Positions 36,859 to 45,303 of a DNA stretch of 48,454 nucleotides are shown one piece after another. This stretch comes from a virus: IMG/VR virus record IMGVR_UViG_3300021976_000025, positions 1 to 48,454 of that record. One strand, given 5' to 3'. Every line of letters starts with the position of its first letter. Within the stretch, counting starts at the first letter, position 1. A model generated the notes under the pieces. It saw only the letters and a list, made by a program, of their open reading frames with translations. It had not been told where the DNA came from and made no database searches. Both the position numbers and the translations under genes were made by a program.

Positions 36859-37562
36859 TGACGCTCAAGCAAATACAGACGATGTTGAAGACCCAAGGAT
36901 TCGATCCTGGGCCGATCGATGGGCTGATCGGGCGCCGAACAATTGCGGCCGTGAAGGCATTTCAAATTCAGAATCCTCCGCTGGTAGTTGACGGAATTCC
37001 AGGACCACGGACGATCGCCGTGCTCTTCAAAGGACATTCGGAACTTGTGACGGAGCCGGTTGATAAACTCCTTTCGTATCCCTGGCTAGACTTGGCAATT
37101 ACGAAGAAGGGACTCAATGAACACAACGATAACGCGGAGCTTCGAAAGTTCTTGAAGTCCGATGGCGGCACGATCGGTGATCCTGCTATGATTCCGTGGT
37201 GTGGGGATTTCGTTGAGACCTGTATCGCGCTCACATTGCCGAATGAGAACTTGCCTACCAATCCGTATCTCGCGCGGAACTGGGAACGATTCGGTCAACA
37301 AGTCAAACCGACATTCGCCGCAGTTGGAGCGTTTTATCGAGGAGATCGCGATCATGGAATTCAAGGCCATGTTGCGTTTCTGGTTGGCCAGGCGAAAGGA
37401 CTTTTCTATATCCTCGGCGGCAATCAGTCGAATTCTGTCAGTATTACGAGTATTGCACAAGATAGACTACTTTCCGCCCGGTGGCCGTTGTCGGTTGCGC
37501 TTCCGACAGCGATCAAGCTTCCTTCTATGATCGGAGGGAAACTTTCTATCAACGAAGCGTGA
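36855..37562 (+). CDS. Endolysin: peptidoglycan-binding plus NlpC/P60-type peptidase
   Basis: A 235-residue lysis enzyme. Residues 4-60 form a peptidoglycan-binding domain (KQIQTMLKTQGFDPGPIDGLIG, ...VVDGIPGPRTI). Residues ~75-215 match the TIGR02594-type NlpC/P60 cysteine peptidase, with the catalytic Cys116 in PWCGDFVET, His172 in GHVAFLVG, and GGNQSN at ~189. It should cleave cell-wall peptides at the end of infection. No signal peptide, so it depends on the holin encoded immediately downstream. Confidence 0.87.
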   Translation: MMTLKQIQTMLKTQGFDPGPIDGLIGRRTIAAVKAFQIQNPPLVVDGIPGPRTIAVLFKGHSELVTEPVDKLLSYPWLDLAITKKGLNEHNDNAELRKFLKSDGGTIGDPAMIPWCGDFVETCIALTLPNENLPTNPYLARNWERFGQQVKPTFAAVGAFYRGDRDHGIQGHVAFLVGQAKGLFYILGGNQSNSVSITSIAQDRLLSARWPLSVALPTAIKLPSMIGGKLSINEA

Positions 37563-37574
37563 AGGAGAGCAGTC

Positions 37575-37829
37575 ATGAATATGGAACAGATTGCTTCGAT
37601 TGTTCGTCAAATCCTGCTCGCTGTCGGCGGGTTCATCGTCGGCAAAGGTTGGGTGGACAACGAAACTATGATTCAGATTGCCGGAGCGATTTCGGTTCTG
37701 ATTGGCTCGGCCTGGGCACTTTGGTCGCGTACCGACAAGAATATTGTTGCGTCGGCAGCGGCGAAGGTTCCAGTTCCGGCGTCGAGTCAGGAACAGGCGG
37801 GAATCACTACGCCTGTTAAACCGGCATAG
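37575..37829 (+). CDS. Holin (Pam3-gp28-like)
   Basis: An 84-residue membrane protein with AGGAG seven bases before ATG. Two hydrophobic helices (QILLAVGGFIVGKGWV and MIQIAGAISVLIGSAWALW) joined by a short VDNE turn, then a polar Pro/Ala tail. This is the pattern of the Pam3-gp28 holin family. It would make membrane holes that release or activate the endolysin, whose gene stops 12 bases upstream. Confidence 0.82.
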   Translation: MNMEQIASIVRQILLAVGGFIVGKGWVDNETMIQIAGAISVLIGSAWALWSRTDKNIVASAAAKVPVPASSQEQAGITTPVKPA

Positions 37830-37950
37830 CACTCGCAGTTTAATTCAACCCAGAGGAGGATAGGAGGTGACGAAAAAAGAGAATTTCAGAGACTTCCGAA
37901 AACGTTTTATACTCAAGCGCATTTTGCGCCTAACCGAAAGGATTTTCAGA

Positions 37951-38253
37951 ATGACTAAAGAAACTCAGGACGCGATCGACGAACTGCGTGCGCAAGTTCA
38001 GCGGAATACCACTGTGACTCAGGGCGTGCAGACGCTGATCGCCAGTCTCGCCTCGCAGATCGAACAAGCCGCAGATGATCCGGAAGAAGTCCGTGCGCTT
38101 GCGGCGGAATTGCGGACTTCGACGGATGGCCTGGCGGCGGCAGTTGCGGCGAACACTTCGCCTTCGACTCCGCCAACGGAACCGGCGCCAGAAGAAGAGC
38201 CGGAAACAACTCCGGAACCTCCGCCTGCCGGCGACGACACAGACGCCGAGTAG
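37951..38253 (+). CDS. Coiled-coil hypothetical protein with alternative start
   Basis: From ATG 37951 (AAGGA eight bases upstream) this is 100 residues: a helical coiled coil (QDAIDELRAQVQRNTTVTQGVQTLI...AADDPEEVRALAAELRTST) ending in a Pro/Glu-rich acidic tail. An in-frame GTG at 37867, itself preceded by GAGGAGG, would add 28 very basic residues. Both starts have good ribosome sites. The pattern belongs to a common phage family of unknown function found near lysis and tail genes. Confidence 0.62.
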   Translation: MTKETQDAIDELRAQVQRNTTVTQGVQTLIASLASQIEQAADDPEEVRALAAELRTSTDGLAAAVAANTSPSTPPTEPAPEEEPETTPEPPPAGDDTDAE

Positions 38254-38291
38254 ACTGCTTGTCTGCTCTTCTAACAATAGGAGTATTTGAA

Positions 38292-38696
38292 ATGCCTGAT
38301 ACAAAAGCTACGACTGGTGCGACTGGTGCGACCACGACTGCTCCGACAACGCCGACGACCAATACCGAAACTCTTCCGCTGACTGCGGCAGAACGTCGGC
38401 CGGAAGAAGAGCAGACGCAGACGCAAGAAATTCAGGACCATCGCGAGAAGATGCAGGAGCGTCATGACGACGTGATCCAAGCGGCTCGCGCTGGTGAAGA
38501 AGCTTCGTTCGAAGGTGCCCGGCCGGAGTTCGAACCGCTTCCTGGTGAAGCGAAAGGCTCGATCCCTGATGGGCTCACGATCGGCGGACCGGTGCTGACG
38601 TTGGAAGAACAAGACCGGATCGCTCGCTCGCGCGGGAAGGAAGGTTCGCCGGTTCCGACCGGGAAGACGAAGAACCAGCAAACTAGCAACACTTGA
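38292..38696 (+). CDS. Hypothetical low-complexity protein
   Basis: A 134-residue protein starting at 38292 with AGGAG eight bases upstream. The first 30 residues are Thr/Ala/Pro-rich, the middle is a Glu/Gln-rich helix (EEEQTQTQEIQDHREKMQER), and the end is Gly/Pro-rich. Probably flexible or coiled-coil. No family recognised. Confidence 0.58.
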   Translation: MPDTKATTGATGATTTAPTTPTTNTETLPLTAAERRPEEEQTQTQEIQDHREKMQERHDDVIQAARAGEEASFEGARPEFEPLPGEAKGSIPDGLTIGGPVLTLEEQDRIARSRGKEGSPVPTGKTKNQQTSNT

Positions 38697-38709
38697 CGAT
38701 CGAGATTGC

Positions 38710-38729
38710 CGGGAGCGCAAATGCTCCCG
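38710..38729 (+). terminator. Short hairpin before the spanin genes
   Basis: CGGGAGC (38710-38716) pairs with GCTCCCG (38723-38729) around a six-base loop, followed by CTTTCCT. A weak terminator or mRNA structure at the boundary of the lysis genes. Confidence 0.45.
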
Positions 38730-38752
38730 CTTTCCTGCGGAGATTGATTGTC

Positions 38753-39001
38753 ATGTCAACTTATCTCTTGCTTATCGCTAGTATACTCAAGATAATTCCT
38801 CTGATCTTGGAGATGATCCGTGACGGAAGAATTCGGGAAGCGACAACAACGGAAGTCCTGGCTGCATTCGAAGCGGAATTTCTCATGCGTTGGAATAAGC
38901 GCATTGCTGATGCTCGTGCTGCTAGTGGCGTGTCAGACGAACTTGACCCAAACGACCGTGCAACCGGCCGTAAAGAAACTGGAGCAGACAGTAGTAAGTG
39001 A
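38753..39001 (+). CDS. Small membrane protein enclosing the start of the outer spanin
   Basis: An 82-residue protein with GGAG ten bases before ATG. The first 20 residues are a membrane helix (MSTYLLLIASILKIIPLILE), followed by a charged helical part (VLAAFEAEFLMRWNKRIADAR) and a polar tail. Its second half overlaps the lipoprotein gene in another frame. It may be the inner spanin subunit or an accessory lysis protein. Confidence 0.58.
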   Translation: MSTYLLLIASILKIIPLILEMIRDGRIREATTTEVLAAFEAEFLMRWNKRIADARAASGVSDELDPNDRATGRKETGADSSK

Positions 39002-39119
39002 CGTTTGTTCCATTTGGGTTCAACTGTCTTATGACAGTCAGTTTGACACAACTTTAACTGTCGCCGGGATCAGAGACAACAACGCAAAGAGAAAGGCGTT
39101 TTGTCATGACACTCCATGA
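38820..39119 (+). CDS. Outer-spanin-like lipoprotein (Rz1-like)
   Basis: Starts with GTG at 38820, GGAG seven bases upstream, 99 residues. A basic N-terminal region is followed by the hydrophobic VGISALLMLVLLVAC, with lipobox LVAC, then a short periplasmic part with SDVCSIWVQLSYDSQFDTTL and GIRDNNAKRKAFC. The conserved C-terminal block (Cys, Asp-Thr, Asn-Asn, final Cys) is common in phage outer-membrane lysis lipoproteins. It largely overlaps the previous gene in a different frame and the next by 14 bases, as spanin genes commonly do. It would link the outer membrane to an inner spanin at lysis. Confidence 0.7.
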   Translation: MTEEFGKRQQRKSWLHSKRNFSCVGISALLMLVLLVACQTNLTQTTVQPAVKKLEQTVVSDVCSIWVQLSYDSQFDTTLTVAGIRDNNAKRKAFCHDTP

Positions 39120-39567
39120 AAATACGATATTCAAGAAAGATCAGGTCAATCTCAACACGATAGTTGCGGTTGTAGGGTTTTTGAGCATGTTTGCGACTGT
39201 GATCGCAACGTGGTCGAGTGTGCAGTACAAACAGACCGCGACGGAAAATTGGCAGGCGAATCACGAGGAACTTCACGCGACGTTGAAAGCAGAATCCTCA
39301 GCGTCGCGTTCAGCTTATAATGTTCGCCTCGATGGAATTGCCGACACTATCAATAAAATTGCGTCGAAACTTGAGAGTATAGATTATCGGTTGACGAATG
39401 CCGAAAAGGGAATTGACAATAGCGATGTTCGTACGAGCCGCGTGGTCGAATCCTACGGTAATCAGTTCACCGAGATTCGCGGGCAGTTGGCGGTGTTAAA
39501 TACTCAGGTTGCGCTTGCAAATGATTCACTAAAGCGCCTTGAGAATATAGATCGTACTCCGAGATAA
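39106..39567 (+). CDS. Membrane-anchored coiled-coil protein, candidate inner spanin
   Basis: A 153-residue protein: an N-terminal membrane helix (TIVAVVGFLSMFATVIATW, residues ~18-36) followed by about 110 residues of periplasmic coiled coil (NWQANHEELHATLKAESSAS, IADTINKIASKLESIDYRL). This N-in, long-helix layout is that of inner spanins (Rz-like), and it directly follows and overlaps the lipoprotein gene. The previous membrane protein is the other candidate for this role. Confidence 0.6.
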   Translation: MTLHENTIFKKDQVNLNTIVAVVGFLSMFATVIATWSSVQYKQTATENWQANHEELHATLKAESSASRSAYNVRLDGIADTINKIASKLESIDYRLTNAEKGIDNSDVRTSRVVESYGNQFTEIRGQLAVLNTQVALANDSLKRLENIDRTPR

Positions 39568-39586
39568 CTTTAAAGAGAGTGAAACT

Positions 39587-41194
39587 ATGCCTAATCTTCC
39601 GTTTTATATGGCTGGTGAAGCAGGCATCGTTAAAGATATCGCGCCGCATGAGTTGCCGCCGCTGACCTGGAGTGATGGAGAGAATGTGATATTCCGTGAC
39701 GGCAAAGTCACGCGGCGCGATGGACAGATTCAGAAATATGCGGGAAATCTAACACGTGTGTATTATGTACAGTTGGCGTATACTCCAACAAACGTGTTTT
39801 GGATTTATGCGGGTAATAATAATTTATCCGCCACAAACGGAGGTCAACACGCAGATATCACTCGATTGAGTGGGAATTACGCTCAACTCGATTATAATCG
39901 TTTGTGGGACGGGGGAATGTTTCAGGGGATTCCGGTTTTGACGAATGGGAAGGATATCCCTCAAGCTTGGACGACAGTCAGTTTGACTAATCGTATGGTT
40001 AATTTTCCTGCTTGGCCGGTGGGGTATGTTGCACGAGTTATGCGGCCGTTCAAGAACTTTTTAGTCGCAATGTATATCTCGCGGGGTGGGAATACTTACC
40101 CTAATATGATTTTGTGGAGCGATGCTGCTGATCCTGGTTCGATGCCGACAACTTGGGACGTAGCTGATCCGAATAATCTCGCAGGTGAAAGAGATTTGGT
40201 TGATGAATATCCGGGGGGTATCCGTGGAGCACTGGCGCTTAGAGATATTCTGATTATCTACAAAGACAATGCTGTGTGGGGAATGCAGTTCATTGGCGGA
40301 ACGCAAATTATGCGGACGTACCAGATTCTAGGGGGAATCGGAATGCTCGGAGCGCATTGTGTTGCGACGATCGATAAAGGCCAGAAGCACGTGTTCGCGA
40401 CATCGGATGATTTGATTGTTTTTGATGGGCAGAGTTCAGCAAGTGTTCTAGATAAGAAATGGAAGAAGTATCTCGCAGCGAATATCGATGCTACTACCGG
40501 CGAAAGAAGCTTTGTTATTGCTCGTGAGAAAACCACCGAAGTTTGGTTTTGTTATCCCGAAACTGGAAATGAATTTCCGAACGTCGCACTGATTTGGAAT
40601 TGGGCCGATGGCACAGTTTCGCATCGTAATTTAGGAGTACCGTTGAGTTCGGCTGCTGTTGGACCGGTTATCGACTCCGGTGATCCTTGGGATTTAGACA
40701 CTACAACTTGGGATACAGATACAACTATTTGGGACGCAGCGAATTTCCGTCCGGCGAATTTTGATATACTAGCAGCGGTGCCTAGTATATTAAGCGCTCC
40801 TTTAGAATCAAGTATGATGCTTCAACTAGAAGTTAGTCAGCAATATGTTGGAGGAGAGTATTCTGCGTATGTTGAACGGACGGATTTGGCTATCGGAGGT
40901 CAAAATCCTGATGGATCGCTCAAAGCTGATTTCGAAATGCGAAAGCTCGCGAAGAGAATTTGGCCTCATATTGAGGGAAGTCCTGTTCAGATACAGCTAG
41001 GTGCGCGTGAGTACGTAGACGAATCGACTCCGATAATTTGGGACGTTGCGCAGACGTTCACTCCAGGAGTGGATAAGTATCTGGACTTTACCGTCAATGG
41101 GAGGTTTATTTCAGTCCGCGTTCAGTCCGACATTGCCGGAGTTTGGAAATTCGAAGGCTACAATATGGAAATTGAGCCTCTAGGGAACTTATAA
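39587..41194 (+). CDS. Tail nozzle / stabilisation protein (P22 gp10-like in role)
   Basis: A 535-residue beta-rich protein. The opening WSDGENVIFRDGKVTRRDG is characteristic of the phage tail nozzle family, followed by many repeated blades (NNLSATNGGQ, YNRLWDGGMFQGIPVLTNG, TWDVADPNNLAG, HVFATSDDLIVFDGQS, IWNWADGTVSHR). The C-terminal part has DSGDPWDLDTTTWDTDTTIWD and a beta domain. It would form the tube below the adaptor in a short tail. Its presence, with no tape-measure gene, is the main support for podovirus morphology. AGAGAG lies seven bases before ATG. Confidence 0.78.
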   Translation: MPNLPFYMAGEAGIVKDIAPHELPPLTWSDGENVIFRDGKVTRRDGQIQKYAGNLTRVYYVQLAYTPTNVFWIYAGNNNLSATNGGQHADITRLSGNYAQLDYNRLWDGGMFQGIPVLTNGKDIPQAWTTVSLTNRMVNFPAWPVGYVARVMRPFKNFLVAMYISRGGNTYPNMILWSDAADPGSMPTTWDVADPNNLAGERDLVDEYPGGIRGALALRDILIIYKDNAVWGMQFIGGTQIMRTYQILGGIGMLGAHCVATIDKGQKHVFATSDDLIVFDGQSSASVLDKKWKKYLAANIDATTGERSFVIAREKTTEVWFCYPETGNEFPNVALIWNWADGTVSHRNLGVPLSSAAVGPVIDSGDPWDLDTTTWDTDTTIWDAANFRPANFDILAAVPSILSAPLESSMMLQLEVSQQYVGGEYSAYVERTDLAIGGQNPDGSLKADFEMRKLAKRIWPHIEGSPVQIQLGAREYVDESTPIIWDVAQTFTPGVDKYLDFTVNGRFISVRVQSDIAGVWKFEGYNMEIEPLGNL

Positions 41195-42358
41195 ATGCCT
41201 GCTTATACGCCAGAACCGATTCCGTTAAGTATTGATCCAGTACTTGCTGAGTACTTGAACCGTGAACTCATGCGGATCAGTAACACATTTATTGGTGGCG
41301 ATGAAGTTGTTGATGCGTTTGACTATCAACCGCACGATGCGGATTTAGATGCGATCAGTGTACTCGTGACGCAAGCGTATGGCAGGAATTTCCTTACATA
41401 TGCGAACGAAGCTGCGTTCAAAGCAAGTGTGAATTTGGAGGCGAATATAGATTTTGATCCCGCAGTTCACTTACAAGCAGCTAAAGTAACTCCGGTTAAT
41501 GCTGATGAATTAGGTATAGCGGATAGCGCTGCTAGTTTTGTTTGGAAGCGGGTGACTTGGGCAAATATCAAAGCTGCTATTACGACCATTGCGAATACTT
41601 GGAGTGCGCTTCAGACATTTACAGCTAACGTTACAATATCAGGTAACGCACCGACGATTAATTTTACAGATACAGACGCTCTAGCACATGATTATTTAGT
41701 ACACGCGAATAGTAATAATTTTTATATACTTGTGGATCGTAATGGTGATGGTGCGCATGAAGCTCCTTATCCTGTAATATTAGATTCTGTCAATAATATT
41801 GGATACATATTTGGAGATCAGGTTTGGACTACGGGAAATGATGGTACTGGAAGCGGTCTCGATGCGGATGTACTTGACGGATTGCAATCAACAACTGCGG
41901 CGACTGCTAATACTATTTCTGCACGCGATGGAGCAGCGGATTTAACAGCGCGATTACATCGTACAGAATGGACAGGACTTGGCTGGAATGGAACACATCT
42001 TATCGGCATAAATGCAAATGGCGGAGTTGGCACTGATAACTACATGCGGCCGGTAACAGTAGCGAACGCGATTTCAGCTTTGATTCCCGCTTATGGCGCC
42101 GTTGGAAGCTATATATTTGGCTATATTGTACCAAGCTCTTTTGGTGGTACAAATATAATTGAGAACGGGAATTATGCTGGTAATTTAATTCAACCGGCTA
42201 GTGTTTTTGCGGGTAGTATTGGCGATGATGGTAATGGCGGAACTCAGAGTCGCACTAAAGGTGGAAGTGTGCTGGCAGGAACCTGGCGAGCATTGGGGCG
42301 GTATAATACAGCTGTTTCTACTAATGGTGTATTGACACTATTCCAAAGGATAGCATAA
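41195..42358 (+). CDS. Tail fibre protein
   Basis: A 387-residue fibre: N-terminal virion-anchoring part (residues 1-110), a central region with WSALQTFTANVTISGNAPTI and a domain carrying DRNGDGAHEAPYP, then the repeat signature GSGLDADVLDG and a C-terminal SYIFGYIVPSS...GGSVLAGTWRALGRYN, typical of fibre tips. Its middle is more AT-rich than its neighbours, suggesting recent exchange, as is common for host-range genes. The stop and next start overlap (TAATG). Confidence 0.8.
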   Translation: MPAYTPEPIPLSIDPVLAEYLNRELMRISNTFIGGDEVVDAFDYQPHDADLDAISVLVTQAYGRNFLTYANEAAFKASVNLEANIDFDPAVHLQAAKVTPVNADELGIADSAASFVWKRVTWANIKAAITTIANTWSALQTFTANVTISGNAPTINFTDTDALAHDYLVHANSNNFYILVDRNGDGAHEAPYPVILDSVNNIGYIFGDQVWTTGNDGTGSGLDADVLDGLQSTTAATANTISARDGAADLTARLHRTEWTGLGWNGTHLIGINANGGVGTDNYMRPVTVANAISALIPAYGAVGSYIFGYIVPSSFGGTNIIENGNYAGNLIQPASVFAGSIGDDGNGGTQSRTKGGSVLAGTWRALGRYNTAVSTNGVLTLFQRIA

Positions 42359-42723
42359 TGGCGTTCGAGGTTAGAAATCTTCGCTATACTCTTCGCAATA
42401 CGATTGATTGTGAGTACAATCATCCAGTTTTAGGTTGGATTCCCTACAGTGCTGATCCAGATGATGTAGAAGAGTTTGGACGGGAACTGTATCAAGAGAT
42501 CAAGGATAGAAATGATATTCAACCATATGTTCCACCCCCGCTTCCGAATTTGAATGCGATCGATCTTGCAGAGATCAACGACGCACTTGCTCAACCTGGA
42601 AGTATAGTGCGTGCGCTGGGCTTAGTGACATTCCAGGAGATAAACAAACTGCGCGTGAAAGCCGCGCTCCCGCAATACACGATGGATCAGTTCATCGCAG
42701 CTTTGAAAGCGAACATCAGATGA
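42358..42723 (+). CDS. Tail fibre assembly-type protein (putative)
   Basis: A 121-residue protein directly coupled to the fibre gene. It has TIDCEYNHPVLGWIPYSADPDD and a C-terminal helical part (VTFQEINKLRVKAALPQYTMDQF). The first motif is common in small proteins encoded next to fibres, often assembly chaperones. It is followed by the acetyltransferase-like gene with an ATGA overlap. Confidence 0.6.
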   Translation: MAFEVRNLRYTLRNTIDCEYNHPVLGWIPYSADPDDVEEFGRELYQEIKDRNDIQPYVPPPLPNLNAIDLAEINDALAQPGSIVRALGLVTFQEINKLRVKAALPQYTMDQFIAALKANIR

Positions 42724-43211
42724 CAAACGTGAACATTTCTCCTGTCGGTTATCACAGGGTTATCAACGGCGTTATCACGATGATTACGCTCGATGTGTTG
42801 GATACTATCTGGCCTAAGTGTGTTCCACTGTTCGAAAAGGCTAGATCGTGGTGGGATATGTACTATGAGTTGGAAGATATCCTGCATTACGTGCGTACGG
42901 GAGATATGCAGCTATGGGTGGGAGTCGACAAGAGTGAAATATTCGCTGTCGGGCTGACTAGCATTGTTGAGTATCCCAAATGTCGAAAGCTCCAATGCAT
43001 ATTCTTAGCTGGACGTGATGCGAAGACGATCTTGCCTTGTGTGAAAGAGATCGAACAATGGGCCGCGATGTATGGGTGCTCGCGATCCGAAATTATAGGC
43101 CGCGATGCCTGGTTGAGACTAGGCGTACCCATGGGCTACACAAAACAGAGTGTGGTCATGGTGAAGCAGCTTTACCCTACGAACATTCCTGGAAGTGAAA
43201 GGAAACACTGA
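42720..43211 (+). CDS. GNAT-like protein of phage tail modules
   Basis: A 163-residue protein with the order WDMYYELEDILHYVRTGDMQLW, FAVGLTSIVEYP, LQCIFLAGR, EIEQWAAMYGCSRSEIIGRDAW then MGYTKQSVVMVKQL. This matches the small GNAT-fold proteins found among podovirus tail genes; the AdoMet/acetyl-CoA loop is not obvious, so it may be structural. Sits between the fibre-assembly gene and the S74-tailed protein. Confidence 0.62.
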   Translation: MTNVNISPVGYHRVINGVITMITLDVLDTIWPKCVPLFEKARSWWDMYYELEDILHYVRTGDMQLWVGVDKSEIFAVGLTSIVEYPKCRKLQCIFLAGRDAKTILPCVKEIEQWAAMYGCSRSEIIGRDAWLRLGVPMGYTKQSVVMVKQLYPTNIPGSERKH

Positions 43212-44539
43212 TGGGTGGCGGCGGCACAACTACTCAAACCACGACGCAAGAGCTTTCGCCGGAGCAAAGAAAGCTTCTGGAACCAGTGATTCCGATCGCA
43301 ACGGACATACTCAAACCCGGTGCGGTGCAACTGTATCCGGGAAGCACGATCGCGAATCAAACTCCTGCCGAGCAACAAGCTCAGCAGATGGCATTGCAGG
43401 CAGCGGGCGGCATGCAGAGCGTTACGAGCCAGCTTCCGGGGCAGATCAGCAATATTCAGAATGGCCAAGCGGGGAATGTGAATCAAGTCGGGCAGCAAGC
43501 TCAGGCTGGTCAGAGCCAGCTTATGCAGATGATTGCTGCGATGATGGGAGGAACTACAGGTCAGATTCAACAAGGAAATGCTGCGACCCAGCCGGCGCTC
43601 AGCACGTTGATGGACCCAAACATTCTCAACGCTGACAGCAATCCATATCTGCAATCGTATATGTCAGCGGCGTTGCATCCGCTTCAGGATCAATACAACA
43701 CGCAGATCATGCCAGGAATTGCGGGTGATGCGATCACGGCGGGCGGGTTTGGCGGCTCTCGACAGGGAATAGCAGAGGGATTAGCATCGAAGGGCTTGAG
43801 TCAGGCTAGCGGAGATGTAGTTTCGAAAATGGCCAGCGAAGGCTATGGCCAAGGCTTGACCGCGATGTTGGGAGGTGTTAACGCTGCAAATACTCAGCAG
43901 GGCAATACGCTAAATGCGCTGGGTACTATGTTCGGTCAGGGTATTAGCGGAGTCAACGCGAACACGGCAAATAACTTGACCGCAAGTGGCCAACAAGCAA
44001 GTACGTTGGCTCAGATGATGCAGGGGTTGAGTGCGACGCCAGATATTCTTGCCAGTATGACGAAACCGGCAGAGGTGGTAAGTGCTGTGGGCTCGCAGCA
44101 ACGAGCGGAGGAGCAAGCGAAGCTTACAGAAGCTGTTCAGAAGTTCTCTTCGCAACAGATGCTGCCGTTTACGCTTGCTCAACAGGTCGCTCAGATGGCG
44201 TTCGGTATGCCAGGAGGAACGACTACTAGCACTGGCACAACTACCGGAGGAAACCAAACTCTCGGCCAGATTATGGGCGGAGTGAGCGCACTTCCAGCTT
44301 TGTTAGGGCTATTCGGCCTCAGCGACCGTCGGTTGAAAGAAAACCTTGAGTTTGTGACTGCGCTTCCCGATGGGTTGCGTGTTTACAAATACAACTTTAT
44401 CGGGAGCAAAATTCCACGAGTCGGTTTGATGGCGGATGAGGTGCTTGAGCACTATCCCGATGCTGTTATGCGTGGTGATGATGGATATTTGCGAGTTAAT
44501 TATCTCGCTGTTCCGTCATGGGTAGAGGAGTTTAAGTGA
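43211..44539 (+). CDS. Structural protein with C-terminal Peptidase S74 chaperone domain
   Basis: A 442-residue protein. The N-terminal 320 residues are rich in Gln, Ala, Gly and Thr, largely helical and repetitive (AEQQAQQMALQAAGG, VNQVGQQAQAGQSQLMQM). Residues ~371-442 form the intramolecular chaperone: LSDRRLKENLEFV with the Ser/Lys catalytic pair, YKYNFIGSKIPRVGLMADEVLEHYPDAV, VNYLAVPS. This domain trimerises and usually cuts itself off. It is unusual on such a low-complexity, ejection-protein-like body. The TGATG overlap couples it to the gene before. Confidence 0.8.
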   Translation: MGGGGTTTQTTTQELSPEQRKLLEPVIPIATDILKPGAVQLYPGSTIANQTPAEQQAQQMALQAAGGMQSVTSQLPGQISNIQNGQAGNVNQVGQQAQAGQSQLMQMIAAMMGGTTGQIQQGNAATQPALSTLMDPNILNADSNPYLQSYMSAALHPLQDQYNTQIMPGIAGDAITAGGFGGSRQGIAEGLASKGLSQASGDVVSKMASEGYGQGLTAMLGGVNAANTQQGNTLNALGTMFGQGISGVNANTANNLTASGQQASTLAQMMQGLSATPDILASMTKPAEVVSAVGSQQRAEEQAKLTEAVQKFSSQQMLPFTLAQQVAQMAFGMPGGTTTSTGTTTGGNQTLGQIMGGVSALPALLGLFGLSDRRLKENLEFVTALPDGLRVYKYNFIGSKIPRVGLMADEVLEHYPDAVMRGDDGYLRVNYLAVPSWVEEFK

Positions 44540-44874
44540 TGGACATGCAAGCGCTAATGCAGATGCTTATGCAGGCAGGCGGAATGGGAGGAATGGGGCC
44601 GCCCCAGTCTCAGCTTCCTGTCATGCCGCAGATGCAGGCAATGCAGCCTCCTCCTGGAATGGGAATTCCGATGCCATTCCAAATGCCTGGGATGCCTCAG
44701 CAAACTCCGTTATTCACGCTTCCGCCGAAACCAGTTGTGCCGGCAGTTGCGCCGCCAGTTACGGCACCGACGAAGAGAACGCCTCGGACGGATGATCTTA
44801 CTCGTGGCGGAAATGGTGGTGGTGCGCGTGGAGCAAGCTCCGGCGGCAACGGCAACGGCTTCGGAGGGCATTAA
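44539..44874 (+). CDS. Met/Pro/Gly-rich low-complexity protein
   Basis: The ATG at 44539 has GAGGAG eight bases upstream; a GTG three bases earlier is less likely. The 111-residue product is Met/Gln/Pro-rich at first (MDMQALMQMLMQAGGMGGMG), then Pro-rich, then a Gly/Asn/Ser tail with TKRTPRTDDLTRGG. Disordered throughout, likely a minor virion component. No family recognised. Confidence 0.6.
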   Translation: MDMQALMQMLMQAGGMGGMGPPQSQLPVMPQMQAMQPPPGMGIPMPFQMPGMPQQTPLFTLPPKPVVPAVAPPVTAPTKRTPRTDDLTRGGNGGGARGASSGGNGNGFGGH

Positions 44875-44876
44875 TT

Positions 44877-45302
44877 ATGTGGGAACAACTCATGCAGATG
44901 CTTTCGGCACTTCCACAACAGGGAGTTCCGGGACCGACAGGAGGGGGAGCAGCTCAGCCAGTAGCAGCAGCGGCGCCTCCAGGAATACCACAGCAACTTG
45001 CGGACGTGTCGAAGGCGTTTCAGAAGGGAGTCAATTCTGTGCCCGCAAGTGCGCCTCCGCAAGTGTCGACTCCACAAGCACCTCGCCCGCAGCCATATCA
45101 ACCTGGCCAGACACCGGGAGGTCTCGGTAGTGGAGGCGGAGGGGACATTACTCAGATGCTGCTAGGACTGCCGGGAATGGCTGCGATGCTCGGTCAAGGT
45201 GCTGGCGGTGGGATGCCGCAGAACGTTACGGGACTTGGCCAACAAGCTGGCGCCGGAGTTCCAAGTTTAGGCGAATTAATGTCAATGCAAAGGAGACAGT
45301 AA
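44877..45302 (+). CDS. Gly/Pro/Ala-rich low-complexity protein
   Basis: A 141-residue protein with GGAGG nine bases before ATG. Residues 1-13 resemble the start of the preceding protein (MWEQLMQMLSALP). A Pro/Ala/Gln-rich middle, then GGGGDITQMLLGLPGMAAMLGQGAGGGM and a basic end. It is likely a flexible minor structural protein, possibly a diverged duplicate of its upstream neighbour. Confidence 0.58.
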   Translation: MWEQLMQMLSALPQQGVPGPTGGGAAQPVAAAAPPGIPQQLADVSKAFQKGVNSVPASAPPQVSTPQAPRPQPYQPGQTPGGLGSGGGGDITQMLLGLPGMAAMLGQGAGGGMPQNVTGLGQQAGAGVPSLGELMSMQRRQ

Positions 45303-45303
45303 G

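Noticed and set aside
39030-39060. TTTGACACAACTTTAAC as a further copy of the repeated element
   Set aside because: Needs an inserted base relative to the consensus and lies within the lipoprotein coding sequence; not counted.
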